Source of the DNA: Atherix ibis
Lineage: Eukaryota > Arthropoda > Insecta > Diptera > Athericidae
Reading direction: 5' to 3'
DNA length: 64,000 nt
Assembly (NCBI GenBank): GCA_958298945.1
Contig: OY282610.1
Location: forward strand, 40,865,667-40,929,666
Under the pieces are notes generated by a model. The model worked only from the letters and a program-made list of their open reading frames with translations. It did no database searches and had not been told where the DNA came from. Below, in pieces: positions 23,825 through 33,457 of the stretch. Each line of letters starts with the position of its first letter. The first letter of the stretch is position 1. The position numbers were made by a program, and so were the translations under genes.

Positions 23825-25083
23825 CGTAGGCTACTATATATATTTCTGGCCTAGGCAACACTAAGTGTTGCCAGGTGCGATCTGACATTTCCATTGGAAA
23901 GTTTGACATTTTTTAGCATAAACGTACTCAGAACGTTTTGACGTACGACTATCATTTGTGTTGTTTACAGTGACTTGAAAAAATCAATTTGGCAAAAAAA
24001 TGGAATTAACTCGTGAACATTTTCGTGCGATCATTTTTCACAACTTTCGACGTGGATTATCACGACAAGAGTGCATCGATGAACTTAAATCTTTGTATGG
24101 CTATGAAGCACCATCCTATAGCACTGTGAAAAACTGGTACAACGAATTCAATCGTGGCCGACGCTCGCTCAAAGACGAATTCCGTGAAGGTCGTCCAAAA
24201 ACAGCCGTTGTTCCAGAAAACATCGATGCCGTACGTGAACTGATAATGCAAGACCGTCATGTGACATACCGTGAGATAGAGGCATGCCTAGGCATTTCTC
24301 CCACCAGCATACATTCGATATTGCATGAACACCTGGCCGTAAAAAAGGTTTGTTCTCGTTGGATCCCGCACAATTTGACAATCGCTCAAAAAAAGGCTCG
24401 TGTGGATTGGTGTAAAGAAATGCTGAAAAAATACGATCGCGGTGCTTCAAAAGACGTTTATAAGATCGTCACAGGTGACGAATCATGGATCTATGCGTAT
24501 GAGCCCGAAACAAAACAGCAATCGACCGTGTGGGTCTTCCAAGACGAGTCAAATCCAACGAAAGTTGTTCGTGGAAGAAGCACTTCGAAGCAAATGGTCG
24601 CTTGTTTCTTTGGCAAAACTGGTCATGTGGCGACTGTTCCGCTTGTGCAACGTAGGACGGTCAATTCTGAGTGGTACACCACCATTTGTTTGCTTGAAGT
24701 CTTCGGAGAAATTCGAAAAACGAACAAGAGAAGTCGAATCATTGTGCACCATGACAATGCGAGCTCTCACACATCGGCTCAAACCAGCGCCTTTTTGACC
24801 GGACAAAACGTCGAATTGATGGGTCATCCTCCGTACAGCCCTGACTTGGCACCCAATGACTTCTTTTTAATTTTCGTCGCCAGAAGATGCTGTTGAAGCA
24901 TTCAAAAACCATGTTTTGGAGGTGTCTCAATCGGAGTGGAAAAAGTGCTTCGAAAATTGGTTTGAGCGCATGCAAAAGTGTATAAATCTTGATGGAGAAT
25001 ATTTTGAAAAACAATAAAACCTTTTTCGTTGATAAATATTCGCATTTTCATTATTAGGCCAGAAATATATATAGTAGCCCACG
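23825..25083 (+). mobile_element. Nearly intact mariner element nested in an older transposon
   Basis: The element is 1259 bp with TA target duplications at 23823-23824 and 25084-25085. Its inverted terminal repeats are about 29 bp (CGTAGGCTACTATATATATT and CGTGGGCTACTATATATATT, continuing TCTGGCCTA on each end), differing by one base. It has a single transposase gene in the plus direction. Removing the element and one TA joins minus-strand ...GTG CCA ATA with AGA TAA AGA ACC GCC in frame in the host transposon. The terminal repeats differ from those of the other mariners here, so this is a different subfamily. High terminal repeat identity suggests it is among the younger insertions. Confidence 0.97.
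24000..25016 (+). pseudogene. Mariner transposase with one frameshifting deletion
   Basis: The open frame starts MELTREHFRAIIFHNFRRGL and runs 298 codons to a premature TGA at 24894-24896. The amino-terminal helix-turn-helix region is complete (SRQECIDELKSLYGYEAPSY ... HVTYREIEACLGISPTSIHS). The catalytic set is intact: GDESW for the first Asp, HHDNASSHT for the second, and YSPDLAPNDFF with exactly 34 residues between second and third (DD34D, mariner signature). After FFL about a dozen codons are deleted with a frame change. Another frame then continues FSSPEDAVEAFKNHVLEV to QKCINLDGEYFEKQ and TAA at 25014-25016. It is otherwise full length (about 345 residues in mariners). This is the best preserved transposase in the window. 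Confidence 0.92.
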
Positions 25084-25395
25084 TATTGGCACTTGAACAT
25101 TATGTAAAGAAAATGTAGGCTCCAAATCTTAAACAATTCGACGAATAGCGAGCACAGTTGGACGATTATTACGACCATAAAATGGCAAAGGCGCACGAAA
25201 AGTTGCAATTGGAGAACGATTATTTTGATAACAAAATTAAATAATTTGTGAACATTGTTCTTCCGTATATCTCTCTATGATAAAATTGTAAACATTACTG
25301 AATACAATAAAAAAAAGCCAGATCATGACATATTCAAAATGGCCGAAATGTCACTTAGAAATCATATAACCCTTTTGGAAAACCCTATATTATAA

Positions 25396-28300
25396 AAAGG
25401 ACTTTTTCAATTCAAATCTTCCTTTTTTTATGTAACAAATTAGTTTTATTCTTTATTGGTAGTGTTATTAGCATGCGTTTATATAATTATAAATATTACA
25501 TATTAAATAATAAAGAATAAAAGCAAAAAAAATATCCTTTTCAATAACTATACGACTACTAGGACCATAGATACGTACTCGTAGTTTAGATTAGGTATAT
25601 AATCATTTTGCTATAATGTAAATAAATGAAAGTGAATATTTTTGTTCGATCAAAAGGACGATACTTTGTTAGATCGAAAGGACGATATACCTTATCAATG
25701 TAGACAGAATGGCTACTTTTTTTGAATGCATTTTAACATAAACAAATAACAAAAAAGGAACTGAAAAATAACAAAAATCACTTCTTTTAAAGATGATCCT
25801 GTCAATGCGAACAAAAATTTTCAGACTAGCACAAAAGTAGAATATTAAATGAAATTTAAAAAAAGAGAAGAGAAAAAAACTCCCCAAAAAATAGAATATT
25901 CAATGTTTTTCACAAGGATTAGTTTTTATTAAACAAAAAATCGAAGAAAAAAAAATACAAATATTGTTGTAAAAAATGTAGTATAGTAAGTCTCCAGTAA
26001 AAAGGAGAAAAGGAAAAGGAATGAGGTGTCGGCCGGTATAAACACAATAGTCGAATGAAAGAGCGAGCGCCGAATGCAATTCCTTCACAGTGGAAATCAA
26101 TGAATTTACCTTTATTGAAAATGTTCGACGTTCGAAAACAATTTCTCAAGTAGTAACACGGGTCAACTGAACAAAATTGATCTGAACTACAATACAATAT
26201 AACAAGTAACATCGGCAGAAGATGTTAGAGAGGGACCTCGCAGTGATCATAGGTCCTTCTGTTAGTCCTATTTTCCCTATATTTCTGTTCGGATATTGTA
26301 AATAGAATTTTGACAAAAAAACATCAATAAATTCATTTTCGACATAATAACAATCTTCCATAATAGCTTTAGACGACTCTCTTTGCATTGTCATTTGTAC
26401 TCTTATTCGAGCAAATGTACTCGTCGGTATGGTCATTCGTCCTTTTTGAAAAGTCCCTTTATTATCGAGTTTATTTATTATATTTTTCAATACTCTTCTT
26501 TCTAGGACTATTTACGGTTTTTGGTCAAATTATTAATATGATTTTTTTTTTACTTCATATTTTCGTACAATTTCTGCTCCCTTCACCTGGGATCGAGTAA
26601 TTTGATTTACGATATGTTCAAAATGAGTACATACCATCAGTTGGTACATGGTAGTAAGTAGGTAACAAATAGTTTTATGGATGAGTAGTTGAGTAGTATT
26701 GGCAATGGTAATTTTGAATTTTCAATTTGCTTCGTCTCTTCCCTCAATAGTAGGGGTCATTCGTGACTCCAGATTGAAAGTGCTGTACTGTTGGCTAAAC
26801 TGTATGTTATCCTTATGAGTAAATTTCAAGTCATTGACAACTAGTGAAAGTGCGATCGAGGCATAGTCCAAGTTGGTATGAGCAAATTTTTTCCAATATA
26901 ACTGGAGAAAAAAAAAAACTCAGCAAAATGTTAGGCGGCACATCGAAAAGGATTTTGCCTTTGTTCGCCTTGAAAGAAACTATACTAAATTGAGCTGTGT
27001 CAGCAATTTTGCAGTGGCTCTGTGGATAAATATTTCGAATCGTTCAGAATAGGATAAATGGCGAAAAATCTACCTAAGAGTATGTATGTTATTCTGGTAT
27101 TCTTTGCCATTATTATCACATTGTTATAATGATTTTGTTTGTGTTTTTTTTCCTTCTTTTTGGCCAAGAATATATACTTTTAGGTTATGTGCAAAAAAAA
27201 AGTTGTTGTTTAATTTTTTTCATTTTTTTTTTTTTGGGTCAGAGGTTAGATATAATAGAATGAAGTTATTGCAAATATGAAAAGGACACGATCGATTCGA
27301 AGGGTCGATTTGTGTCCATGTTCATGTCCGTGTCATTTGGTAATGTTTGAATGACAGATGAACAGATGGTGACGATATTAACATGTCTCAATTATGTAGT
27401 AAATGAGATTTGGAAGTTTCCCATTTAGACAATCTGATAGCTCTACTTAAGCTAATCGTACTGACATACGCACACATAAACTTACAAAAAAAAAAAAAAA
27501 CTTATATCCTTGCTGGACTATTGCATTTAACCCATTTAACAGAGAATATAATCAGTCAGCTGGTATGATGTAAAACCTCTTATGGATACACACTCTTACA
27601 TTGGATTCTGAAGGATTTTATTTGTTTGTTATTTTTTTTTTTGCATTGCTCATTGGACGGCAGTAAAAAGGGAGAAGATCACAGAGATTTTGGTAAAGAT
27701 TCGTTTCAGTTTGTCAAAAAATTTTATGCTATTTAACTGGAAATTCGTGCATGGATTGTGGTTAATTCAATGGTGAATTGTGATTGTCAAAAATCCACAT
27801 CCAATAAGGATGTTTTCATATATTCTCAATTTGCCAATCATCGCAAAATATGCTATTTTGTAATATTGACAGATTTTTTTGCCTTTAAAAATTATTAAAT
27901 ATTTTGTGAAAATTTCGAAAAAAAAACTATTTTAATTATAAATATTAATAAATTTTTGTAAGAATTTAAAAAAAAAAACTAATTATTTTATTTGTAATTT
28001 TCATTTTAATTATAAAAATTAATTTTTTTATTCATAATTTTTTTCATATTAACTTTAGAAATCGTTACTTTTTCTATCATAGAATTAAAAATAAACCGGC
28101 CAACTTTATTCTGTTTTAAGTCCTTTTAAGAAATCTTTATAAAATTATATTTTTTTTTTAAATAAATAATATTGAAAAAAACAGAGATTCTTTCCTTTTT
28201 CCTATTACATCTAAATTTTTTTTAAAAAAATCTACATTCGGTAACTAAGCTAATTTTTTTGGTCAATTATTTCGGAAACCTGAAAATCACTTTAGATCTC

Positions 28301-29040
28301 AAAATGATTAAAAATGTTTAAAGGATATTTTATGGCTTATAATCTGCTATAGACATGTATACATACTGTTGATAGTTTTCTAATAAAATCATAGAATATT
28401 TGTAATTTGATATTGACCTACTAATTTTGGAATTATTTATTAATCTTTAAAAATTTAATAGAGTATTTTTGAAGACATTTGAGATAAGGTTGATCTGCCG
28501 TCTGTCATGGGAAATTACAAAAAAAATGTCGGTTTTTTGTTTTTAGTCTAACATGTTGTGGGGTTCTTTGGCTAATATTTTTTTTCTGTTTTTTGTATTC
28601 TTTTCTCAAGGTACGTTGTTGGGTCGTATAAGAATACTTAGATAATAGAACATACATTATAGAGAATTTTTTATTATTATTTTTTTTTATTGCTTCGATG
28701 AAGTCAACTGAATTGTGTAAGATTTCACCATACCTGAAATCCGAACTTACTTACTATATATACAGTCAGTATAGGAGTACATGTGGAAAAAATTGTAATC
28801 CAAATAGTGACAAGTGATATGAAATACGATCATTGGCTGGTGAAATTAATAAGTTGAAAAAGTTAGGAAGACCAAACAATTTCGATGACAGGGACGGGTC
28901 ATACTTGAAGGACAAGAAAGTGAAGGGATCTGATAGGTTTGTGGAAGTGGTACTTTCGAAATTAGTCCGGCTGGCCTGATCGTATGTGTAGCTACATGGA
29001 CACGGACATTGCACAGAGCCAATACGCCAATATGGGACAC
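25396..29040. other. ey intron, no gene seen
   Basis: This intronic sequence is mostly AT-rich, with somewhat GC-richer patches at 26.0-27.1 and 28.76-29.04 kb. Short open frames on both strands lack recognisable domains, splice context or conservation cues. A (T)n tract near 27220-27234 and poly-A near 27486-27501 are simple sequence. Confidence 0.45.
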
Positions 29041-29049
29041 TTTTTTGAT

Positions 29050-29290
29050 TGATGATGGATCAAATTACTAGGGTACGATGATAAAGGCGATGTACTGAAT
29101 TGGTTAATATTGGATCTCTTTACTCCGGAATGTGGAGTAGAGGTTTGAATCGACGAATGGCGTCGAAAAAAAAAACCGACATGCTGTCAACTAAACTAAT
29201 TCAGGAAAAATGATCAGTCCAGTGGTTACCAAAGTGCAGCCCACACGTGAGCTAATGTAACAACAACAACAACAACAACAAAAACAAAAT
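29050..29290 (+). mobile_element. SINE-like element with tRNA-type promoter and (AAC)n tail
   Basis: The motif TGAATTGGTTAAT (A-box-like, near 29096) and GGTTTGAATC (B-box-like, near 29143) have tRNA promoter spacing. Downstream about 130 bp of other sequence leads to an (AAC)n tail at 29261-29281. The organisation matches the element at 10.76 kb, although the bodies differ. A clear acceptor stem and target duplications were not seen. Confidence 0.4.
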
Positions 29291-30630
29291 GGAGAAAAAC
29301 CTTTTGTTTTCTGAAATTTAAACATCTTTTTATCAACTTCAAATCGTGGGGTTTCAACTATCATATTCTAAGCTTTCTTCTTGAGATCTCAAAAATTTTA
29401 GACATGTTTGGGAAATTTTTTTTTTTTTTTGTGGAATTTATTTGGTTTTTTTCTTCTTCTTTTTACTTCTGAATCAATCAATTGACTTTGAAAATTAAAT
29501 CAACGGAATTAATAGGAAATTTGAGTCTGAATTTTTCAAAATCAACCATCATTTCTGCTGCGAGCTTGTTTTTTTTTTTTTTGCTTACAACTTCGTTTAG
29601 TATCAGTTAAATTGTATTCTTAGCTAAATATAAAAATTGTTCTTTATATTTATTTTTAGTTATGTTAACAAATTTTTATAATATATTCTGGAAAGAAAAT
29701 TAAGGAAGAAATAAGAAAAATATGAACTGAACAAATTGAATTAAAGGTTATGAGATTACAGGACTTTAGGAGTAAAATTTAAGAGTGGTTCAAACAAAAA
29801 TGTCACATTTGCTTATATCAGCGTCCGTTATTTAAATAAAATTATTAGATTTTACCTAAACCAATAAGATTATGTTTACAATTTTTTTTATTTTTAAAAA
29901 AATTCTTTCCTATTATCCTTAAAGAGTATCTTTTCCTATTTACATTTGGATGTGAATAATGGCAATTTAAAATTTTTATTTAGAAGAAAAAAAACTATAG
30001 AAAAATATATCTACAAATCCATTTTTTTTGTTGAAAAGTTCATAAAATTTTGATTATTTATTACTAATTTTATTTATGTCAATATAGAAAAATAACCAAT
30101 TTTTAGTATAACGAAAATTTGTAATTTTCCTCTCTGTAAAAAGAGTATAACAATTATAAATTGGGTTGATTGTATAACAGTTAATACAAACGTTTTTGTT
30201 ATAAAAGCATCAAGTGTACTCGTAGAAAAGTAATAAATCCCCTTTTAACTCAAATACAATTTAAATTTTGGCGCCCTTTCAATATTACAACAAAAAAAAA
30301 TGGCGGTTGACTTTAAGAAAGTTAATCGCCATTTTGTGTAAATATTGAATGTATTCCAGTTATAAATTGGATGTAATAATCATAATTGTTATAATTCAAT
30401 TTGAAATCTTCCCTATTTAATATCGAGAGTTTAACAAATAAACTCTTTTTAATAAGATCTTCACAACGATGCGACAACTGAGAGAGTCCGGTCTAGGCCT
30501 GATGAATAAAAAAACTGCAGACGTCCCGGGTTCACATCGCGGTTTTTAAATGCGACACGCCCACCATGTTTTTGTTGTCTTGGCTAACGCCATCACTTCG
30601 CCAAAAGCACAGCCTACCTCATCGTCTGGG
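29291..30630. other. AT-rich ey intron, weak tRNA-like B box
   Basis: No gene was seen. A short GC-richer patch near 30470-30545 contains CCCGGGTTCACATC, a weak B-box-like motif, and could be another SINE head next to the retrotransposon relic. Confidence 0.35.
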
Positions 30631-30639
30631 ACCATAAAT

Positions 30640-31330
30640 GGCGCTACTTTAGACTTTCCGGGCAGAGTTTTCCTCATTCATATGGATTAAGTGTCCTTCG
30701 CACCGCAGCATATTGAGCTTAATTTTATCTACAATCGGGCAGTCATGGTAATGCTCTATTATGCAGAGGCCCAAAAATTCTTCGAAGGATCCTTCTCTAG
30801 AACGTGAACAAGAGTTCGCAGTGATTTTTGCTGAAAACTCAAGTGTCCTGTACGGCTCAGAATTTTGGAGAGAAATAATTTAGACTGACTGAAGTAGGTT
30901 GTGTTGGCTGCCAGCAGCCATGTGATGATTTTGTCCTCCATATTATTTTCGCTGCTACCCTTGACACCAAATAGGAAAATTATTTAACCCTAGTGCGAAT
31001 TTGTATTATCTTCAAGGCTTACACTACAACCTTTATTCATATGAAGCCCAATCTTTATGAAGGCTTCTCGTACAACTCTTTCTGATCGACAAATAATGTC
31101 GATGTCATCGGGGTATGCTAAAAGCGGGACAGAGTTAATGAGAATGGCACCCCTGAGTCACTTTTTGTAGTGCCACGTTTAATGCAAAATATATGGCACT
31201 GAAAGTGCTTCGGCTACTTTTACTGTTCCTCTCACACAAGTCATAGGTTTCCTAGTCAGTCCAATCAATTTTTTAGGCTGCCAAACTCTCCTGTAGATGT
31301 GTAGTATTTTACCCTGGCTATGCTATCATT
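30640..31330 (-). mobile_element. Relic of a non-LTR retrotransposon reverse transcriptase
   Basis: Minus-strand frames give, in order, PKKLIGLTRKPMTCVRGTVK, then LLAYPDDIDIICRSERVVRE, then AFIKIGLHMNKG and EDKIITWLLAANTTYFSQSK. LAYPDDIDII corresponds to the catalytic YADD box of reverse transcriptases, with Pro for the first Ala. The succeeding 'LLAAN..YF' corresponds to the RIxAANRxYF region found in many insect non-LTR polymerases. The frame is broken by stops and small indels. The endonuclease and untranslated parts were not found, so only a central fragment survives. Confidence 0.7.
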
Positions 31331-31644
31331 AGCGGCTTGGCCAGATGGAAAACTGCCGATTTCCCTAGATTGAAGCCCCTCTAGTATGGGCCAATAATTT
31401 TTTTACTAAGAAAGTGAAGCATATCAGTTATCAGGGATTGATTTGCCTCTCTATACTTGAACCATTAATTGATGAACTGTTTGATAGTTAATTTGTGGTG
31501 ATTTATTGTAATTTGTGGTTCTTTAATTAACGGGTCACTCGTTGCTTGGAGGCAGCAGCATGTAAATTTTCAGCTGGCGAGACTTCCCTGTTTTTTTGTG
31601 TATAATATTTAAATATGATAGAAAATTTGGTTTTTTAAAAGTAT

Positions 31645-32650
31645 CGGAATTAATGTATTCACTACCGTCTACGGCGGGGCATCCGGCTTGCTGGTTGTGC
31701 GGTTATGACTGAAGAGGTTTAGGATCTTAGTCTACGCCAAAGGTGTGTACTGCTCTTGAACTGAATGTATAAAATTTGGCAACGTCGATGGGATGAGAGT
31801 GTGAATGGCAGATGGACGCACATGTTCATTGGGGATGTGTGCTTTGCGTCTGCGTATGGATTTGAATTTGGTATGTACTTTGGGTGTTTACTCACAGGAC
31901 ATGGCAGTATAAATGGGTTTCTGTACGGGCGTAGTTTGCCTGCGGAGGCTATATGCCCTTGTGGGGCGGCGGAGGTATTCTTATTGAGTATGACCTGTAC
32001 GGGGATTTGCGTAACTTAGGTGCATGTGGAATCGTGGTGAATGATGAGCGTGTGGATGTGAGTAATGTGTTAGGTGTGAGAGAACGGAATGAATGCCTTA
32101 ATAGATTTGCCGTGGCCCTTTTTGAGAGAAGAGCGAGAATGGTGCGTGAATAAGTGTTTAAATGACACACAACGTGGCTACAACCGGGTGAAAGACCAAG
32201 GTCGATTCCGGTTTTACTTTCGGGTCTTGGCAAACCCGCGTTCCTGAGCTGGCTTATCGGTGCCTAGGGATTGACAAGATTCCTTACCATAGCTCAATGA
32301 GCGGAGTATAAACCGAAGTACTCTTAAAAAAAAATTGGTACTACGGGAGTCGGGGTTCTCCATGGTGTTAAGACACACTGGACCCGACAATGGTGAGGCG
32401 CCTTAGGCAGCAACGTAATGGCTGTGGTGAATACTCATATCGCGGGTACGATCTCCGGATCGCTGGTGGGAGATACTGGTAATTATCTCGGACGCTGTCA
32501 CTGCTTATGACAGTAAAGGTTTAGATAGGCCCCGTTACTAACCGTTGGAGTAATCAGCTTGTAACTGGTTACTGAGTGTAAACTGCCAGTAATAGTGGTG
32601 CGTTGATTGAGCATAACTCAATCCCTATGGTCATAGGCAAATCATGGTTT
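31645..32650 (+). mobile_element. 3' end of a non-LTR retrotransposon (R1/LOA-like)
   Basis: A GC-rich block on the plus strand begins with a decayed frame (from about 31765) reading IWQRRWDESVNGRWTHMFIG, LLTGHGSINGFLYGRSLPAE and AICPCGAAEV. It then shifts frame to YDLYGDLRNLGACGIVVNDE, NVLGVRERNECLNRFAVALF and ERRARMVRE, ending in TAA at 32151-32153. 'LTGHG..N.FL....' followed by C.CG is typical of the carboxy-terminal zinc-knuckle region of R1/LOA-type polymerases; the clade is from memory. About 500 bp of GC-rich untranslated sequence follows. It points opposite to the adjacent relic at 30.64-31.33 kb. Confidence 0.7.
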
Positions 32651-33370
32651 TATGTTTAACAATAGTTAAGTCATGTTAAATAATATAATATTACTGTACA
32701 ATATATTAACTGACCCCTATTTTTTACCAATTTTAAATAATATTCAAAGCTAAATAAATTTACCCCCATTTTTTACTAATTTTAAATAATATTCAAAGAT
32801 TTTAAATAATATCAAATCTAATAGTGCTTTTAAATAGAATTAAAATTAAAGCAACTATTTCTTTTTTGTATAACAGTAACAGTATAACAACTGATCATAT
32901 TTTTTTAGTACAATTGATGGCATTTTTTATATGATTTTAAATCTTTTTATTTATGTAAAATAATAATATTAAAACAACTAGTTCTAGTTTCAAACTTAAT
33001 GGTGAGTTTTCCTTCGCATGCATAATAAATTCAAATATTTTTTGTATAACAGTTATAGTATATGATCCCGTTTGCATATAATATTTATAATAATTCTCGA
33101 ATAACATTTACTAATCCTGTCTCCATATATTATTTACCTACTATCATATTTGAATATTTAATTATATAATTTATATCGTATTTAATCGATATAAATTTGT
33201 ATTGATTTGATTAATTTGTTCGAAAGGTCCTTTCATCAATTTGTACATATAAAAATGTACAAAAAAAAAACAATATTTTAATTTATAGTTTGTATAATAT
33301 TTTTTATATTATTATTATTTTGTTTTTTTTTTTTTTTGTAAGAATATTTAGAAATCATAGAACAACATAC

Positions 33371-33457
33371 ATTCATCATCTGTGAGTCGATAGGCTGAGG
33401 CAAAGTAAGGTCCCGATTCCACAGCTAATCCTGGATTTCGCATGGTTATGACATTGT
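33371..33457 (-). CDS. ey: eyeless alternative amino-terminal exon (MRN...LTDDE)
   Basis: This very short exon has an acceptor (TTTTTTTAATTTTTAG) before 33457, an ATG at 33441-33443 and a GTATGT donor after 33371. The 73 coding nucleotides give MRNPGLAVESGPYFASAY then RLTDDE plus one T. Joined to the paired exon (GT CAC AGC), the T forms Cys: LTDDEC|HSGVNQ. The second Drosophila Ey amino terminus, as I recall it, also starts MRN and ends SYFATTYYHLTDDEC before HSGVNQ. Start, length class, SxYFA(S/T) motif and junction therefore all agree. The 14 nt before the ATG contain a minimal upstream ORF (ATG TCA TAA). Surrounding DNA is extremely AT-rich, so the exon stands out. Transcripts were not available. 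Confidence 0.88.

Larger units (their letters stand above)
23040..25395 (-). mobile_element. DD41D-like Tc1/mariner transposon interrupted by a mariner
   Basis: The minus-strand transposase is readable from about 25265 (IERYTEEQ, with ATA where the initiator ATG is expected) to about 23206. In order: CYQNNRSPIATFRAPLPFYG, RNNRPTVLAIRRIV, then the inserted mariner, then TAQSNESIAAVQASVAENRN, LSIPRRSQELGLSQTTTWQI, VTVWCGFWSGGIIGPHFFRN, IWFQQDGATCHTAHATNELL and IEWPPRSYDL. Counting from QQD to the expected PLD position gives 41 residues in intact family members. Here the third Asp is lost by mutation (ISIRLF for TPLDFF). The right end has GGGTTTTCCAAAAGGGTT (25375-25392 on the minus strand). The left end was not clearly found, so that limit is approximate. 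Confidence 0.85.

Noticed and set aside
24060..25014. Minus-strand and alternate-frame open frames within the 24-kb mariner
   Set aside because: Shadows of the real plus-strand transposase gene.
29140..29290. A functional tRNA gene
   Set aside because: The A and B boxes are only approximate and no cloverleaf could be drawn; a SINE-like remnant fits better.
32370..32480. tRNA-like segment with GGGTACGATCTC as a B box
   Set aside because: Lies within the 3' untranslated region of the non-LTR relic and lacks a convincing acceptor stem.
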